Source: Chryseobacterium sp. 18061 (GTDB taxonomy: Bacteria > Pseudomonadota > Gammaproteobacteria > Enterobacterales > Enterobacteriaceae). From it: 64,000 nt of DNA. Position 1 is the first letter of the stretch; each line of letters starts with the position of its first letter. A model generated the notes under the pieces. It saw only the letters and a program-made list of their open reading frames with translations. It was not told where the DNA came from and did not search any database. Positions 8,219-17,112 of this stretch are shown one piece after another. The stretch spans positions 496,001-560,000 of the forward strand of contig CACSKA010000002.1 of assembly GCA_902706205.1 (NCBI GenBank), written 5' to 3'. A program made the position numbers and the translations under genes.

Positions 8219-9188
8219 GCTATTTTCACGGATTGATTTTGCCTGGCCGTGGGCATGGCTGTTACTGCTGTTGCCGTTGCTGGGCCGCTATCTGCTATCG
8301 CAGGACAAACAGCAGAAAGAGCACGTTCGCGTGCCGTTTTTGCCCAATCTCATCGACGAATTAAAACTCGACAGCCAGCCGGTACGTGACGGTTGGCTAC
8401 GCGGGGCGATGTTCTGGCTAGTGTGGGCGCTGTTGGTTTGCGCCCTGACCCGCCCGGAATACCTCACCCCACCGCAGCATATTCAGAAGCCGATGCGCGA
8501 CATGGTGCTTATCCTCGACGTTTCCGGCTCGATGCAAAAAAACGACGTTGAAGGCGGCATCACGCGTTTGCAGGCGGTTCAGGCGTCGGTACGTAAATTC
8601 GTGACAGCGCGTAAATCTGACCGCATCGGGATGGTGATTTTTGCCAGCAGCGCCTGGCCGTTCGCGCCGGTGAGTGAAGATAAGCAGGCGCTGAACATGC
8701 GCATTAATCAGCTCGCACCGGGGATGATCGGCCAACAAACAGCGATCGGCGATGCCCTCGGCGTGGCGGTAAAGGTGCTCGATTCCGGTACCGATAAAGA
8801 GGCCAGCAAACTCGCTATCCTGCTGACCGATGGCAACGATACCGCGTCGCAGCTTTCGCCGGATCTCGCCGCACAACTCGCCGCTTCACACCACGTTCAA
8901 GTGCATACCATCGCCTTTGGCGATACGCACAGCGTCGGGGAAGATAAAGTTGACCTGCCGCTGTTGCAGCAGATTTCCCAGACAACTGGCGGCAAATCGT
9001 GGACCGCCGCCAACTCCGGCGCGGCACTCGACAGCGTCTGGAAAGAGATTGATGCCATCACGCCGGTACAGGTGAAAAGCATCGGCTGGTCGTGGCATCT
9101 GCCGCTATTTGCCTGGCCGCTCGGAGCTGCCATGCTGCTTTTGTTCCTGCTGGCTGTGGTGCGACTTATCAGGGAGAAACGGTCATGA
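8211..9188 (+). CDS. VWA-domain membrane protein (BatA-like)
   Basis: This 325-residue protein has two N-terminal membrane segments (about residues 11-29 and 63-80), then a von Willebrand factor A domain with an intact MIDAS motif D103-V-S105-G-S107, and a C-terminal helix (LPLFAWPLGAAMLLLFLLAVV). The architecture matches BatA proteins of aerotolerance-type operons. The MIDAS should bind a divalent metal and so a partner acidic residue. It overlaps the upstream gene by 8 bp and the following VWA gene by 4 bp (ATGA). Confidence 0.88.
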   Translation: MSELFSRIDFAWPWAWLLLLLPLLGRYLLSQDKQQKEHVRVPFLPNLIDELKLDSQPVRDGWLRGAMFWLVWALLVCALTRPEYLTPPQHIQKPMRDMVLILDVSGSMQKNDVEGGITRLQAVQASVRKFVTARKSDRIGMVIFASSAWPFAPVSEDKQALNMRINQLAPGMIGQQTAIGDALGVAVKVLDSGTDKEASKLAILLTDGNDTASQLSPDLAAQLAASHHVQVHTIAFGDTHSVGEDKVDLPLLQQISQTTGGKSWTAANSGAALDSVWKEIDAITPVQVKSIGWSWHLPLFAWPLGAAMLLLFLLAVVRLIREKRS

Positions 9189-10702
9189 GTGACTTCCACT
9201 TTATCTACCCGTGGCGTTTGCTGGGGCTGATTGTTGCCGCCCTGCTGGCATTTCTGCCCTTCGCCGGGGCCAGTGCCTGGCAGCGCATCATGGACAAACC
9301 GTTCGCGCAAGCGCTGATTATCGGACGTTCAAAACGCCTGACCCAGGTGCTGCCGTGGCTGTTCGCGCTGGGAGTGATTGCCCTCGCCGGACCAACCTGG
9401 CAGCGTGAGTTTCCCGCGGCCCTGACGCCAGAAAGTAACGTGATGGTGGTCATGCAGCAGGACCTGGCGATGTACGCTCAGGACCTGGCGCCGAGTCGCA
9501 ACGAACGAATGCAAAGCAAAATCAGCAGCTTGATGGATAACGCACCCGGCGCACGATACGGTCTGGTGGTGTACAGCAATCAGGCATTTGTTACCACACC
9601 GCTGACCCAGGACCCGCAGTTCTTCTCGCTGTTCCTGCACGCGCAAAACCCGTCGCTGATGCCGGAAGGCCCTGGTTCTGGCCTGAAGGCCGCCATTGAA
9701 CTGGCTATCAAAAACAGCCCGGCCTCGCCGCGCAGCTTGATTCTGGTGGCAGATACGCTGACGGACGCCGACGTGGCCTACCTCGAAAAGCTCAAAGCAC
9801 CGATTCAAATTTGGGTGCCGGGTACCGCCGCGGGCGGCACGCTGCCGGAAAAATACGCCAGCCGTGGGATCGACACTCGACTCAACGTTGAGCGTTTCAG
9901 CTCGGTGCGCGAGGCTGGCATTCCGGTCACGCTGGTCACCGCCGATGACAGCGATTTGCAGGTAGTGCAGAGCCATATTCAGCAGTCCGTCACACAGCAA
10001 AACAACGCCCGCAGTGACCTGCACTGGAAAAACACCGGCTGGCTGCTGGCGATCCCGATGCTGGTGCTACTGTTCTTCTGGCGTCGCCAGCTGATTTGTA
10101 TCGCCCTGGTGATGCCGATGATGTTCTGGTCTTCCCACAGCGACGCCGCCTGGCTCGACGCATGGGTGAACCCGGACGTTCAGGGCCAGCACGCGTTTGA
10201 GAAAGGCGACTACCAAAAAGCCGCCGAACACTTCCGCGATCCGCTGTGGCAAGGCATCGCCTGGTACAATGCCGGAAACTTTACCGCCGCTGTGGGCGCA
10301 TTCCACCGCGCGCCGCAAACGCCGGAAACCTTGTTGTGGACCGGCAATAGCCTTGCGCAGCAGAAGCAGTGGCAGCAGGCGCTGGACACCTACGATCAGG
10401 CGCTGAGCCTGCGCCCGGACTGGAAAATGGCGCTGGAAAACCGCGAAAAAGTGTCGCACATCGTCATGCAACTGCGGCTGAAACAGCGTGAGGCTGAGCA
10501 GGAGCAAGGGGATGACATGGATGATGGACCGGACAAAGTGCTGAAAGACTTGAAAAAAGGCCAGGGCGTGAAGCAAAAAGACATTGGTGCCATCAAAGGC
10601 ACTTCGCCGCAGCTTAATCAGTGGTTTGAGAATTTACAGGTGTCGCCATCCGGCCTGCTGGAAAGTCTGTACCGCAACGGAGCCCAGGAGACGACGCCAT
10701 GA
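9185..10702 (+). CDS. VWA/TPR membrane protein (BatB/BatC-like fusion)
   Basis: The 505-residue product starts at ATG 9185, inside the preceding stop. The longer frame from 9092 would overlap the upstream gene by almost 100 bp and is not used. N-terminal membrane segments (residues 10-30, 55-70) precede a VWA-like region whose metal site is degenerate: the expected DxSxS after MVVM reads QQDLAMYAQD. Another membrane segment (about residues 284-316) leads into TPR units (WYNAGNFTAAVGAFHRA, LDTYDQALSLRPDW) and a charged low-complexity tail. This is the arrangement of BatB and BatC joined in one chain. The lost MIDAS suggests a structural partner of the upstream VWA protein. Confidence 0.85.
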   Translation: MSDFHFIYPWRLLGLIVAALLAFLPFAGASAWQRIMDKPFAQALIIGRSKRLTQVLPWLFALGVIALAGPTWQREFPAALTPESNVMVVMQQDLAMYAQDLAPSRNERMQSKISSLMDNAPGARYGLVVYSNQAFVTTPLTQDPQFFSLFLHAQNPSLMPEGPGSGLKAAIELAIKNSPASPRSLILVADTLTDADVAYLEKLKAPIQIWVPGTAAGGTLPEKYASRGIDTRLNVERFSSVREAGIPVTLVTADDSDLQVVQSHIQQSVTQQNNARSDLHWKNTGWLLAIPMLVLLFFWRRQLICIALVMPMMFWSSHSDAAWLDAWVNPDVQGQHAFEKGDYQKAAEHFRDPLWQGIAWYNAGNFTAAVGAFHRAPQTPETLLWTGNSLAQQKQWQQALDTYDQALSLRPDWKMALENREKVSHIVMQLRLKQREAEQEQGDDMDDGPDKVLKDLKKGQGVKQKDIGAIKGTSPQLNQWFENLQVSPSGLLESLYRNGAQETTP

Positions 10703-11715
10703 AACGCCTGTTAGCACTGCTGATGGTGGCGATGCTCCCGGCCCATGCGGCAATGGACATCACTCGTGAAATCGTGGCCCCGAAAAGCATTGTGCCGGGC
10801 CAGCCAGTGACCGTGGCAGTCACGTACTGGACCGACAGCTGGTTTAATCCGCCACCAGAATGGCCTGAGTTTAAGGTTCAGGAAGGGGTATTACTCAATA
10901 CGCCGCTGCCAAACCAGTTAATTACCCGCCAACAAAACGGCATCTCCTGGAGCGGCATTCGTCTTGAACGCCAGTTGATGGCCTGGGATCAAGGCACAGT
11001 GCGTCTGCCTGCGATCGACCTGACCATCACCTCTGCTGGCCAGCCACCGACGACGGTGCACCTGGATACGCTTGAATTGCCCGTCAACTGGCCGAAAGGT
11101 GTTGAGCAGCCAGACCGCTTTTTACCCGCTCGCGGCCTTTCACTGACGCAGACCATCACCCAGTACCATGCCGGAAAAGATAAAACCCTGCGGGCGGGAG
11201 ATGCGGTCGAACGAGTGGTCACCGTCAAGGCTCAGGATATTTTACCCGCGCAAATCCCGCAGATTCTGTACGCCATTCCTGGCGATGAGAGCCAGCGTCT
11301 GACGCCGGAAAATAGTTTTATCAAAAGTGGACGCGGTGATATCGAGGGCGCAATCCGCGTGGAAAAGCTGCGCTACATGCCAACCGACTCCGGTACCCTG
11401 ACGCTGCCGCCAGTAAAACTGCGCTGGTGGGATACCGAACACCATCAGTGGCAACTGGCGGAGCTGAAAGGCGAAACACTGAAGGTCGAAAGCGCCCGCG
11501 CCGCAGGCAAAGAATCTGCCCTACGCGGTAGCACTGGCGACACGCCGTGGCATGTTGCCATCGGCCTGCTGGTTCTGCTGATTCTTGGCGCAACCGGCTG
11601 GTATGCCCGTCATCAGCTACGCCAAAGTGCGAACTGGTTACATCACCGCTGGCTTCGCTTCTGGCAGCCAGTCACATTGCCTGAACTTGCCCCCGTTGAA
11701 AGGAAAAAACGATGA
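10699..11715 (+). CDS. BatD-like periplasmic/membrane protein
   Basis: This 338-residue protein has a signal peptide (MKRLLALLMVAMLPAHAA), a beta-rich periplasmic body starting DITREIVAPKSIVPGQPV, and one C-terminal transmembrane helix (VAIGLLVLLILGATGWYA, about residues 280-300) with a basic cytoplasmic tail. The position after two VWA genes and the topology fit BatD (oxygen tolerance) proteins; the sequence itself has diverged. It overlaps both neighbours by ATGA. Confidence 0.7.
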   Translation: MKRLLALLMVAMLPAHAAMDITREIVAPKSIVPGQPVTVAVTYWTDSWFNPPPEWPEFKVQEGVLLNTPLPNQLITRQQNGISWSGIRLERQLMAWDQGTVRLPAIDLTITSAGQPPTTVHLDTLELPVNWPKGVEQPDRFLPARGLSLTQTITQYHAGKDKTLRAGDAVERVVTVKAQDILPAQIPQILYAIPGDESQRLTPENSFIKSGRGDIEGAIRVEKLRYMPTDSGTLTLPPVKLRWWDTEHHQWQLAELKGETLKVESARAAGKESALRGSTGDTPWHVAIGLLVLLILGATGWYARHQLRQSANWLHHRWLRFWQPVTLPELAPVERKKR

Positions 11716-12707
11716 AAAAATCACTTCTGACCTGCATGCTAATGCTGGGTTGCAGCACGCTGGCGCACGCCGACCCGCTTTCTGCCTGGAATGACACTGC
11801 GGCCAAACAGTCGATCGAACAGTGGGTAGAAAACTCGACGAAAGAGGGCAGTAACTCATTTATTCCTGAAGATAAGCGCTATGTGGTGTTCGACAACGAC
11901 GGCACTCTGTGGCCGGAAGCGCCGCTGACATTCCAGATCCAGTTTATTATTGATGAAATCAAGCGCCAGGCACCGGAGCATCCGGAATGGAAACAGGACC
12001 CGCTCGTTAATGCCGTTCTGACCAATGATCTGAAAACCGTGGTCAAAGCGGGAAATAAAGGGCTCCTGAAACTGCTGGCGATGACCCACAGCGGTATGAC
12101 CACCGACGATTTCGACAAGCGTGTTTCCAGCTGGCTTGAAACCCATAAAGATGCGCGTTTTGGCTGTCGCTACGACCAGATGGGCTACCAGCCGATGCGC
12201 CAACTGCTCGATTATCTGCGTGAAAATGGCTTCAAAACCTGGATTATCTCCGGCGGTGGTATCGACTTTATGCGCGTGATGTCGCAGAAAATGTACGGTA
12301 TTCCACCAGAGCAGGTGGTCGGCTCCTTTGCGTTGGGTGAATTCTCTCTTACTGACAACGGTACGCAAATCCGCAAAACCATGAACGGTGCGTTTAACGA
12401 CGACGAAGCCAATAAGCCAGTGGCAATTCATCTGTTTATGGGGCATCGCCCGGTGGCGGCCTTTGGTAACAGCGACGGCGATTTGCAGATGCTGCAATAC
12501 ACTGACGCTAACCCGGATTACAAAACTTTCGGTCTGCTGGTGCATCACACCGATGCGGCGCGTGAGTACGCCTATGACAGTCATCCACCCGCCAGCGGGA
12601 AACTGGAAGCCGCCCTGCCCGTCGCGAAAGCCAAAGGCTGGACGGTGGTGGATATGAAGCAGGACTGGAAAACGGTATTTGATCCGGCAATGTGTCCGGC
12701 GAAGTAA
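11712..12707 (+). CDS. Secreted HAD-superfamily phosphatase
   Basis: This 331-residue protein has an export signal (MKKSLLTCMLMLGCSTLAHA). LGC at residues 12-14 could also be read as a weak lipobox. HAD motif I is F60-D61-N-D63-G-T, with the nucleophile and acid/base Asp residues. Motif II lies in WIISGGG and motif IV in FGNSDGD. A periplasmic phosphohydrolase or phosphotransferase follows from the family; the substrate is unknown. It is the last gene of the atsA-to-phosphatase operon, coupled by ATGA to the BatD-like gene. Its inclusion with a sulfatase suggests the operon handles esterified compounds in the periplasm, which is inference. Confidence 0.85.
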   Translation: MKKSLLTCMLMLGCSTLAHADPLSAWNDTAAKQSIEQWVENSTKEGSNSFIPEDKRYVVFDNDGTLWPEAPLTFQIQFIIDEIKRQAPEHPEWKQDPLVNAVLTNDLKTVVKAGNKGLLKLLAMTHSGMTTDDFDKRVSSWLETHKDARFGCRYDQMGYQPMRQLLDYLRENGFKTWIISGGGIDFMRVMSQKMYGIPPEQVVGSFALGEFSLTDNGTQIRKTMNGAFNDDEANKPVAIHLFMGHRPVAAFGNSDGDLQMLQYTDANPDYKTFGLLVHHTDAAREYAYDSHPPASGKLEAALPVAKAKGWTVVDMKQDWKTVFDPAMCPAK

Positions 12708-13141
12708 TGGCGCAGTCGCTGCCATAAGCGATCTCGGGTCGGAGGGTTCTTAGGCTGGTAGTGTTGACTTCGGTTCGCCGATTTCAAGCGAGGGCGTGAA
12801 TTGCCATGCTGAAGGTCTGCGCGCTTTTAGTGGCATCAAAATCGCTGGAGCGTTCTCTGAAGGCCGGGTCAGCCCGCAGGGATGCGGGCTGAGGGCGCGA
12901 CTTACAGGGACGTTGCATCGCGCCCGACCCGATAGCCGGAAGAGATAAGCGAAAGGCACCGCAAAGCGGCGATTTTGTTAGCCAAAGCCCGGGGGTGAAG
13001 GGGGCGGCGGCGACTGGCCGCCCCTTTCGCGCTCCTGTTGCCGGGAACATCATAAAAGTACTGGACGAAAAGGAGCGCAACAGTCCGCCATACTGAAAAG
13101 GTGAACGGAACAAACCTCCGCTCCCGGGAGCAATCGAGCGC
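12708..13141. other. Structured gene-free element
   Basis: No credible gene lies in this 434-bp gap between convergent genes. It contains at least four perfect stem-loops: CAGCCCGCA/TGCGGGCTG (12870-12891), GGGCGCGA/TCGCGCCC (12893-12925), GGGGCGGC/GCCGCCCC (13001-13024) and GCGCTCC/GGAGCGC (13029-13078). The first two are enclosed by CGGGT/ACCCG (12865-12869 with 12927-12931), giving a three-way junction. This density of structure suggests a dispersed repeat or a structured RNA. A frame of 125 codons on the minus strand is of atypical composition and is not called. Confidence 0.55.
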
Positions 13142-14683
13142 CTACTCCAGAATTGTCTCACCCACTTTCGTCGGTTTCGAAAACAGCAGTACCAGCGGCA
13201 ACAACAGGAAGCATAGAAACATCATCAGGCGGAAATCCTGATAGTAAGCCATGACTGTCGCCTGACGGGTGACTTCGTTGTTAATAGACATCAGCCCGGC
13301 CATGTTGTGCAGGCCATACATACCGTGATGAATGTCATGCTGAAGCGCTTTGTTAAACGGATTGATAAACCCGGAGAACACACTGTGATTACGCTGGCTC
13401 TGCTGAGCGAGGTAAGTGGTCACTACTGAAATACCAATACTGCTACCGATATTACGAATCAACGAGTACAGCGACGTCCCTTCGGTACGATATGAGGGGG
13501 CCAGGGTTGAAAAGGTGAGCGTCGAGAGCGGCACAAACGTCAGACCCATGCCGATACCCTGCACAACCCCGGAGCTGATAATTTCCCACTGGCTCATCCA
13601 CATACTGAACTGCGTCATCTGCCACAGAGAAATCGCCATCACCACCACGCCAAGCGCGATAACGTAACGCAGGTCGACTTTACCGGCGATGCGTCCGACG
13701 ATCATCATGCTGAACATGGTGCCGAAGCCGCGCGGGGTCATCAGCAGGCCCACGTCGATAACCGGATAGTTCATGAAGTTTTGCAGCAGCGGCGGCATCA
13801 GCGCCATCGTGGCCAGCAGGATGGTGCCCATCATAAAGCTGAACAGTAGCCCAACCACAAAGTTCTTATCGCGGAAAATACCCGGCTCGATAAACGGCTT
13901 TTTGGCAGTGAAAATATGCGAGACGAAAAGATAAAACGCCACGCCCGCCAGCACTGCTTCGATGATGATTTCGCCGCTCGAGAACCACTCTTTCGACTGG
14001 CCCCGGTCGAGGAACAGCTGCAGGCTGCCGATCGCCACGCTCAGTAAGAAGAAGCCCAGCAGGTCAAATTTACGTTTTGCATCAATCGCCGTTTCGCTGA
14101 CGAAGGTGCTGATCCCAAGCCAGGCCAGCGCGCCAAACGGGATATTGATGTAAAACACCCAGCGCCAGCTGTAAAACTCGGTGAGCCAGCCACCGAGCGC
14201 CGGGCCGAGGATGGGGCCGACCATCACGCCCATGCCCCACATCGCCATCGCCGATCCGTGCTTCTCTTTCGGCCAGGCATCCAACATTACCGACTGTGAC
14301 AGCGGCACCAGGCTTGCGCCAAAAATCCCCTGTAGCAGACGGAAAATCACGATTTGATCGAGAGACTGTGCAGCCCCGCACAGCATTGAGGCCACGGTAA
14401 AACCAACGACAGACCACGTGAACAGGCGCTTACGCCCGATTCGCGCGGCAACAAAACCGGTCATCGGCATCGCAATCGCGGCAGCGACAATATACGAAGT
14501 CAGCACCCACGACGTCTGGTCCTGAGTCGCGCCCATTGCGCCCTGCATATGCGGCAACGCCACATTGGCGATGGTGGTATCCAGCGCCTGCATGATGGTT
14601 GCCAGCATCACCGAGAAGGTGATCAACAATCGTCTGTCGGCAGTACGCTTCAGTGGCTGCGGAGCAGCTATCACATCAGACAT
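13142..14683 (-). CDS. DHA2-type MFS multidrug exporter (EmrB-like)
   Basis: This 513-residue inner-membrane exporter has about 14 transmembrane helices. The family signatures are MQALDTTIANVALPHMQG in helix 1, SYIVAAAIAMPMTGFVAARIGRKRLF (motif A region), and GAMGATQDQTSWVLTSY between helices. EmrB/FarB/QacA-type proteins use proton influx to expel hydrophobic drugs and, with an EmrA-type adaptor and TolC, move them across both membranes. The gene starts 11 bp after the EmrA-like gene, so they form one operon. No outer-membrane gene is adjacent, so TolC in trans is likely. Confidence 0.9.
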   Translation of the reverse strand: MSDVIAAPQPLKRTADRRLLITFSVMLATIMQALDTTIANVALPHMQGAMGATQDQTSWVLTSYIVAAAIAMPMTGFVAARIGRKRLFTWSVVGFTVASMLCGAAQSLDQIVIFRLLQGIFGASLVPLSQSVMLDAWPKEKHGSAMAMWGMGVMVGPILGPALGGWLTEFYSWRWVFYINIPFGALAWLGISTFVSETAIDAKRKFDLLGFFLLSVAIGSLQLFLDRGQSKEWFSSGEIIIEAVLAGVAFYLFVSHIFTAKKPFIEPGIFRDKNFVVGLLFSFMMGTILLATMALMPPLLQNFMNYPVIDVGLLMTPRGFGTMFSMMIVGRIAGKVDLRYVIALGVVVMAISLWQMTQFSMWMSQWEIISSGVVQGIGMGLTFVPLSTLTFSTLAPSYRTEGTSLYSLIRNIGSSIGISVVTTYLAQQSQRNHSVFSGFINPFNKALQHDIHHGMYGLHNMAGLMSINNEVTRQATVMAYYQDFRLMMFLCFLLLPLVLLFSKPTKVGETILE

Positions 14684-14694
14684 AACGGACCTCC

Positions 14695-15711
14695 TCAGGA
14701 CGCGCGGTTGGTGCTGGCCTGGGTATCAATTTTAATGGTGGCGCTTAAGCCCGCGCGCAGCTGTGGCTGGTTAGCGTCGGTTTCCAGACGGATACGAACC
14801 GGCACGCGCTGGGTCACTTTTACCCAGTTCCCGGTGGCGTTTTCCGCCGGGATAACGGAATACTCAGCACCCGTCGCCGGGCTGATGCTGCTCACTTTGC
14901 CATGCCAGGTCACGCCCGGGGCGTAGTCGACGCTGATTTCAGCCGTTTCGTTATCACGGATGTGGGTTAAATCTTTCTCGGTAAAGTTCGCTTCGACATA
15001 TAGATTCTGATCGGAGACCAGCAGCATGGCGGTGGTCCCGCCCTGTACATATTCCCCGGTCTGCAATACTTTGGTGATATTACCGGACGATGGCGCATAT
15101 TCGTTAACGTGAGTCAGGTCATTCTTAGCCGTATTCAGATGCGCCAGCGCTTCTTTATAGCGCGGGTGTTTTTCCGCCGGCAGAGAAATATCGCCGCCGA
15201 AACTGTCGACCACTTCCTGCAATTGCTTTTGCAGCATGTTCACTTCCAGCGCCATCAGCAGGGTTTTCTGATGCGCACCATCGAGTTCCGACGCTGACAC
15301 GTAGCCCGGGCCGCTCAGGCGATGCAAACGACCTTCTTCACGCTTCGCATAGGCATACTGACTTTTGGATACTGCGATGTTGGCGAGCTTGCTCTGATAT
15401 TGCGATTTAATGGTATTTAAATCGATAACGGTATTATTCAATTCAGACTTCGCCTGCGCTACCGCTAATTCATACGGTTTAGGATCGACGCTAAATAATA
15501 AGTCGCCTTTATTCACATGCTGGTTTTCTTTTACCGCCACGCGTAATACACGACCGGACACCTCCGCGCCGATAGTGGTTTTATCCGCTTTCACGTAAGC
15601 ATTATCAGTTTCAACATAACGACCGCCGGTTAAATAGAACCAGCCGCCCGCCGCAACGCCCAGAGTCGGAACGACAAGTAATAAGATAAAACGTAATTTT
15701 TTAATATTCAT
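14695..15711 (-). CDS. HlyD/EmrA-type membrane fusion protein
   Basis: This 338-residue periplasmic adaptor has one N-terminal membrane anchor (LRFILLLVVPTLGVAAGGWF), then the biotinyl-lipoyl half-motif TTIGAEVSGRVLRVAVKENQ, an alpha-helical hairpin (about residues 80-190, with AYAKREEGRLHRL) and a beta-barrel region ending ATIKIDTQ. It would bridge the EmrB-like pump to TolC. It is the first gene of the pump operon, with a 23-bp quasi-palindrome about 140 bp upstream. Confidence 0.9.
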   Translation of the reverse strand: MNIKKLRFILLLVVPTLGVAAGGWFYLTGGRYVETDNAYVKADKTTIGAEVSGRVLRVAVKENQHVNKGDLLFSVDPKPYELAVAQAKSELNNTVIDLNTIKSQYQSKLANIAVSKSQYAYAKREEGRLHRLSGPGYVSASELDGAHQKTLLMALEVNMLQKQLQEVVDSFGGDISLPAEKHPRYKEALAHLNTAKNDLTHVNEYAPSSGNITKVLQTGEYVQGGTTAMLLVSDQNLYVEANFTEKDLTHIRDNETAEISVDYAPGVTWHGKVSSISPATGAEYSVIPAENATGNWVKVTQRVPVRIRLETDANQPQLRAGLSATIKIDTQASTNRAS

Positions 15712-15848
15712 GTGCAGGTCTCATTATTTGGCGATACCCACGTCGAAAGAGAAACAAAAAGAAACGCAGATGCCCTGCGCGACGGACAGGTTGCATCTAA
15801 GTTGAAGTGTTCAGGTATCAGCAGAGTTATTGATGAGATGAATAATAC

Positions 15849-15871
15849 TTAGCTTGCTTATAATGAACTAA
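15849..15871. promoter_or_regulatory. Quasi-palindrome upstream of the efflux operon
   Basis: A 23-bp imperfect palindrome is centred on TTATAA (TTAGCTTGC-TTATA-ATGAACTAA). It lies in the 185-bp gap upstream of the adaptor gene. The size fits a MarR- or TetR-type repressor site; no such regulator gene is nearby. The lacI-type gene next door ends 25 bp away. Confidence 0.4.
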
Positions 15872-15896
15872 GCACGCTGTGCTATTGGGGGTTTAA

Positions 15897-16910
15897 TTAT
15901 AAATTTGACTGGCTGGAACGCCTTATTTTCAGGCGTCCGGCGAGAGTCAGATGGGTGGCGGCATCTTCGTCATTACAGAGATATTCGACCGCCAGTCTGC
16001 CGAGCTCACCATAAGGCAGCTGAATACTTGTGAGTGGAGGGGTCATCTGTTCAGAGATTTTCTGATCGTCATAGCCCGCCACCAGCATCTCGTCCGGAAT
16101 CCGCACCCCGAGCGTGGAAAGAGCCTGATAACAACCAATCGCCAGCCAGTCGCTGGCACAGAAAATCGCGTCAGGGCGCGACTCGAGCGCCAGCAGCGTC
16201 TCTGTCGCCTGGTACGATTCGTTAAACTGCCAGTTAGTCTGCTGCACCCACTCCGACTGCGCTGCAATTCCCGCCTGCGCCAGCGCGGCCTGGTAACCTG
16301 CAAGACGCTGTCGGGTAGCCTCCATCCAGGATTCGCCAGTAATATGCGCGATGCGCGTCGCACCTTGGTTTATCAGGTGCCGCGTGAGCTGAAAGGCATT
16401 GGCGTAATCGTCCGGCACGAACGATGGCAGTAGCGGCGAATCCGGGTCACGCTGATTGAGCAACACCAGCGGTAACGTGGTGCAGTCCTGAAACGCCGTC
16501 ATGTCAACCATCGTCGTCACCGGCGAGGCAAGGATGATTCCCACGCAGTTGCGCTTTTCCAGTTGGCGAATGATGTTCAGCGCCAGTTCGCTGTCATCGC
16601 CGTAGTCATACACCGTGAGCAGCACTTCGTTACGCCACGCCGCATCCCGCGCCTGGCTGATGGCATCAACAAACGGATCGTAGCTTTGCAACGAGCTTAT
16701 CAGCAGCGCGATTTCTTCCTGATTACGCGGGGAATGAATGGCCGGCAGGCGGTCATAGCCCAGCTCGCCCGCCACGGCGAGAACCCGCTGGCGCGTCTCT
16801 TCACTGAGTTTTATATTGCGCGACTGATTTATCACCAGCGACACCGTGGCCTGTGAGACCCCGGCAGCGCGAGCGATTTCGTTCATCGTGACCTTATTTT
16901 TGCGCTTCAT
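15897..16910 (-). CDS. LacI-family transcriptional regulator
   Basis: This 337-residue repressor has an N-terminal helix-turn-helix (residues 7-27, TMNEIARAAGVSQATVSLVI) and hinge (LGYDRLPAIHS), followed by a periplasmic-binding-protein-like sugar sensor (VGIILASPV, HITGESWMEATRQRLAGY, FCASDWLAIGCYQAL). It is transcribed away from the glycosidase/symporter operon, the usual layout for a local repressor induced by a sugar. Likely operators with a TTAGCTAA core lie before both genes of that operon. Confidence 0.92.
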   Translation of the reverse strand: MKRKNKVTMNEIARAAGVSQATVSLVINQSRNIKLSEETRQRVLAVAGELGYDRLPAIHSPRNQEEIALLISSLQSYDPFVDAISQARDAAWRNEVLLTVYDYGDDSELALNIIRQLEKRNCVGIILASPVTTMVDMTAFQDCTTLPLVLLNQRDPDSPLLPSFVPDDYANAFQLTRHLINQGATRIAHITGESWMEATRQRLAGYQAALAQAGIAAQSEWVQQTNWQFNESYQATETLLALESRPDAIFCASDWLAIGCYQALSTLGVRIPDEMLVAGYDDQKISEQMTPPLTSIQLPYGELGRLAVEYLCNDEDAATHLTLAGRLKIRRSSQSNL

Positions 16911-17068
16911 TTTCCCTGCCCCACGGCTAACAGAATCAACATCATACCTGCCCTTGTCCGATTTCGGCAGGGGTGTGCGCTCTGCGTCACGTTTCCTGGC
17001 GCTCTGAGCATCGACTTTGTGACGCTGTTCGCTTTTTTACCACTCGCCATTTGCTCATTTATCCGTCG

Positions 17069-17087
17069 GCTAATATTTATTAGCTAA
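17069..17087. promoter_or_regulatory. Probable LacI-type operator upstream of the glycosidase
   Basis: GCTAATATTTATTAGC (17069-17084) is a perfect inverted repeat and runs into TTAGCTAA (17080-17087). It lies 26 bp before the glycosidase ATG. The same TTAGCTAA core recurs at 18216-18223. The rest of the 202-bp divergent gap is unremarkable. Confidence 0.5.
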
Positions 17088-17112
17088 ACATTATCAGTCA
17101 ATGAGGTTAACA

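Noticed and set aside
12784..13161. 125-codon minus-strand frame in the gap before the efflux gene
   Set aside because: It overlaps the strong inverted repeats, has Arg/Pro/Ser-rich shadow-like composition and no ribosome site, and extends into the start of the emrB-like stop region.
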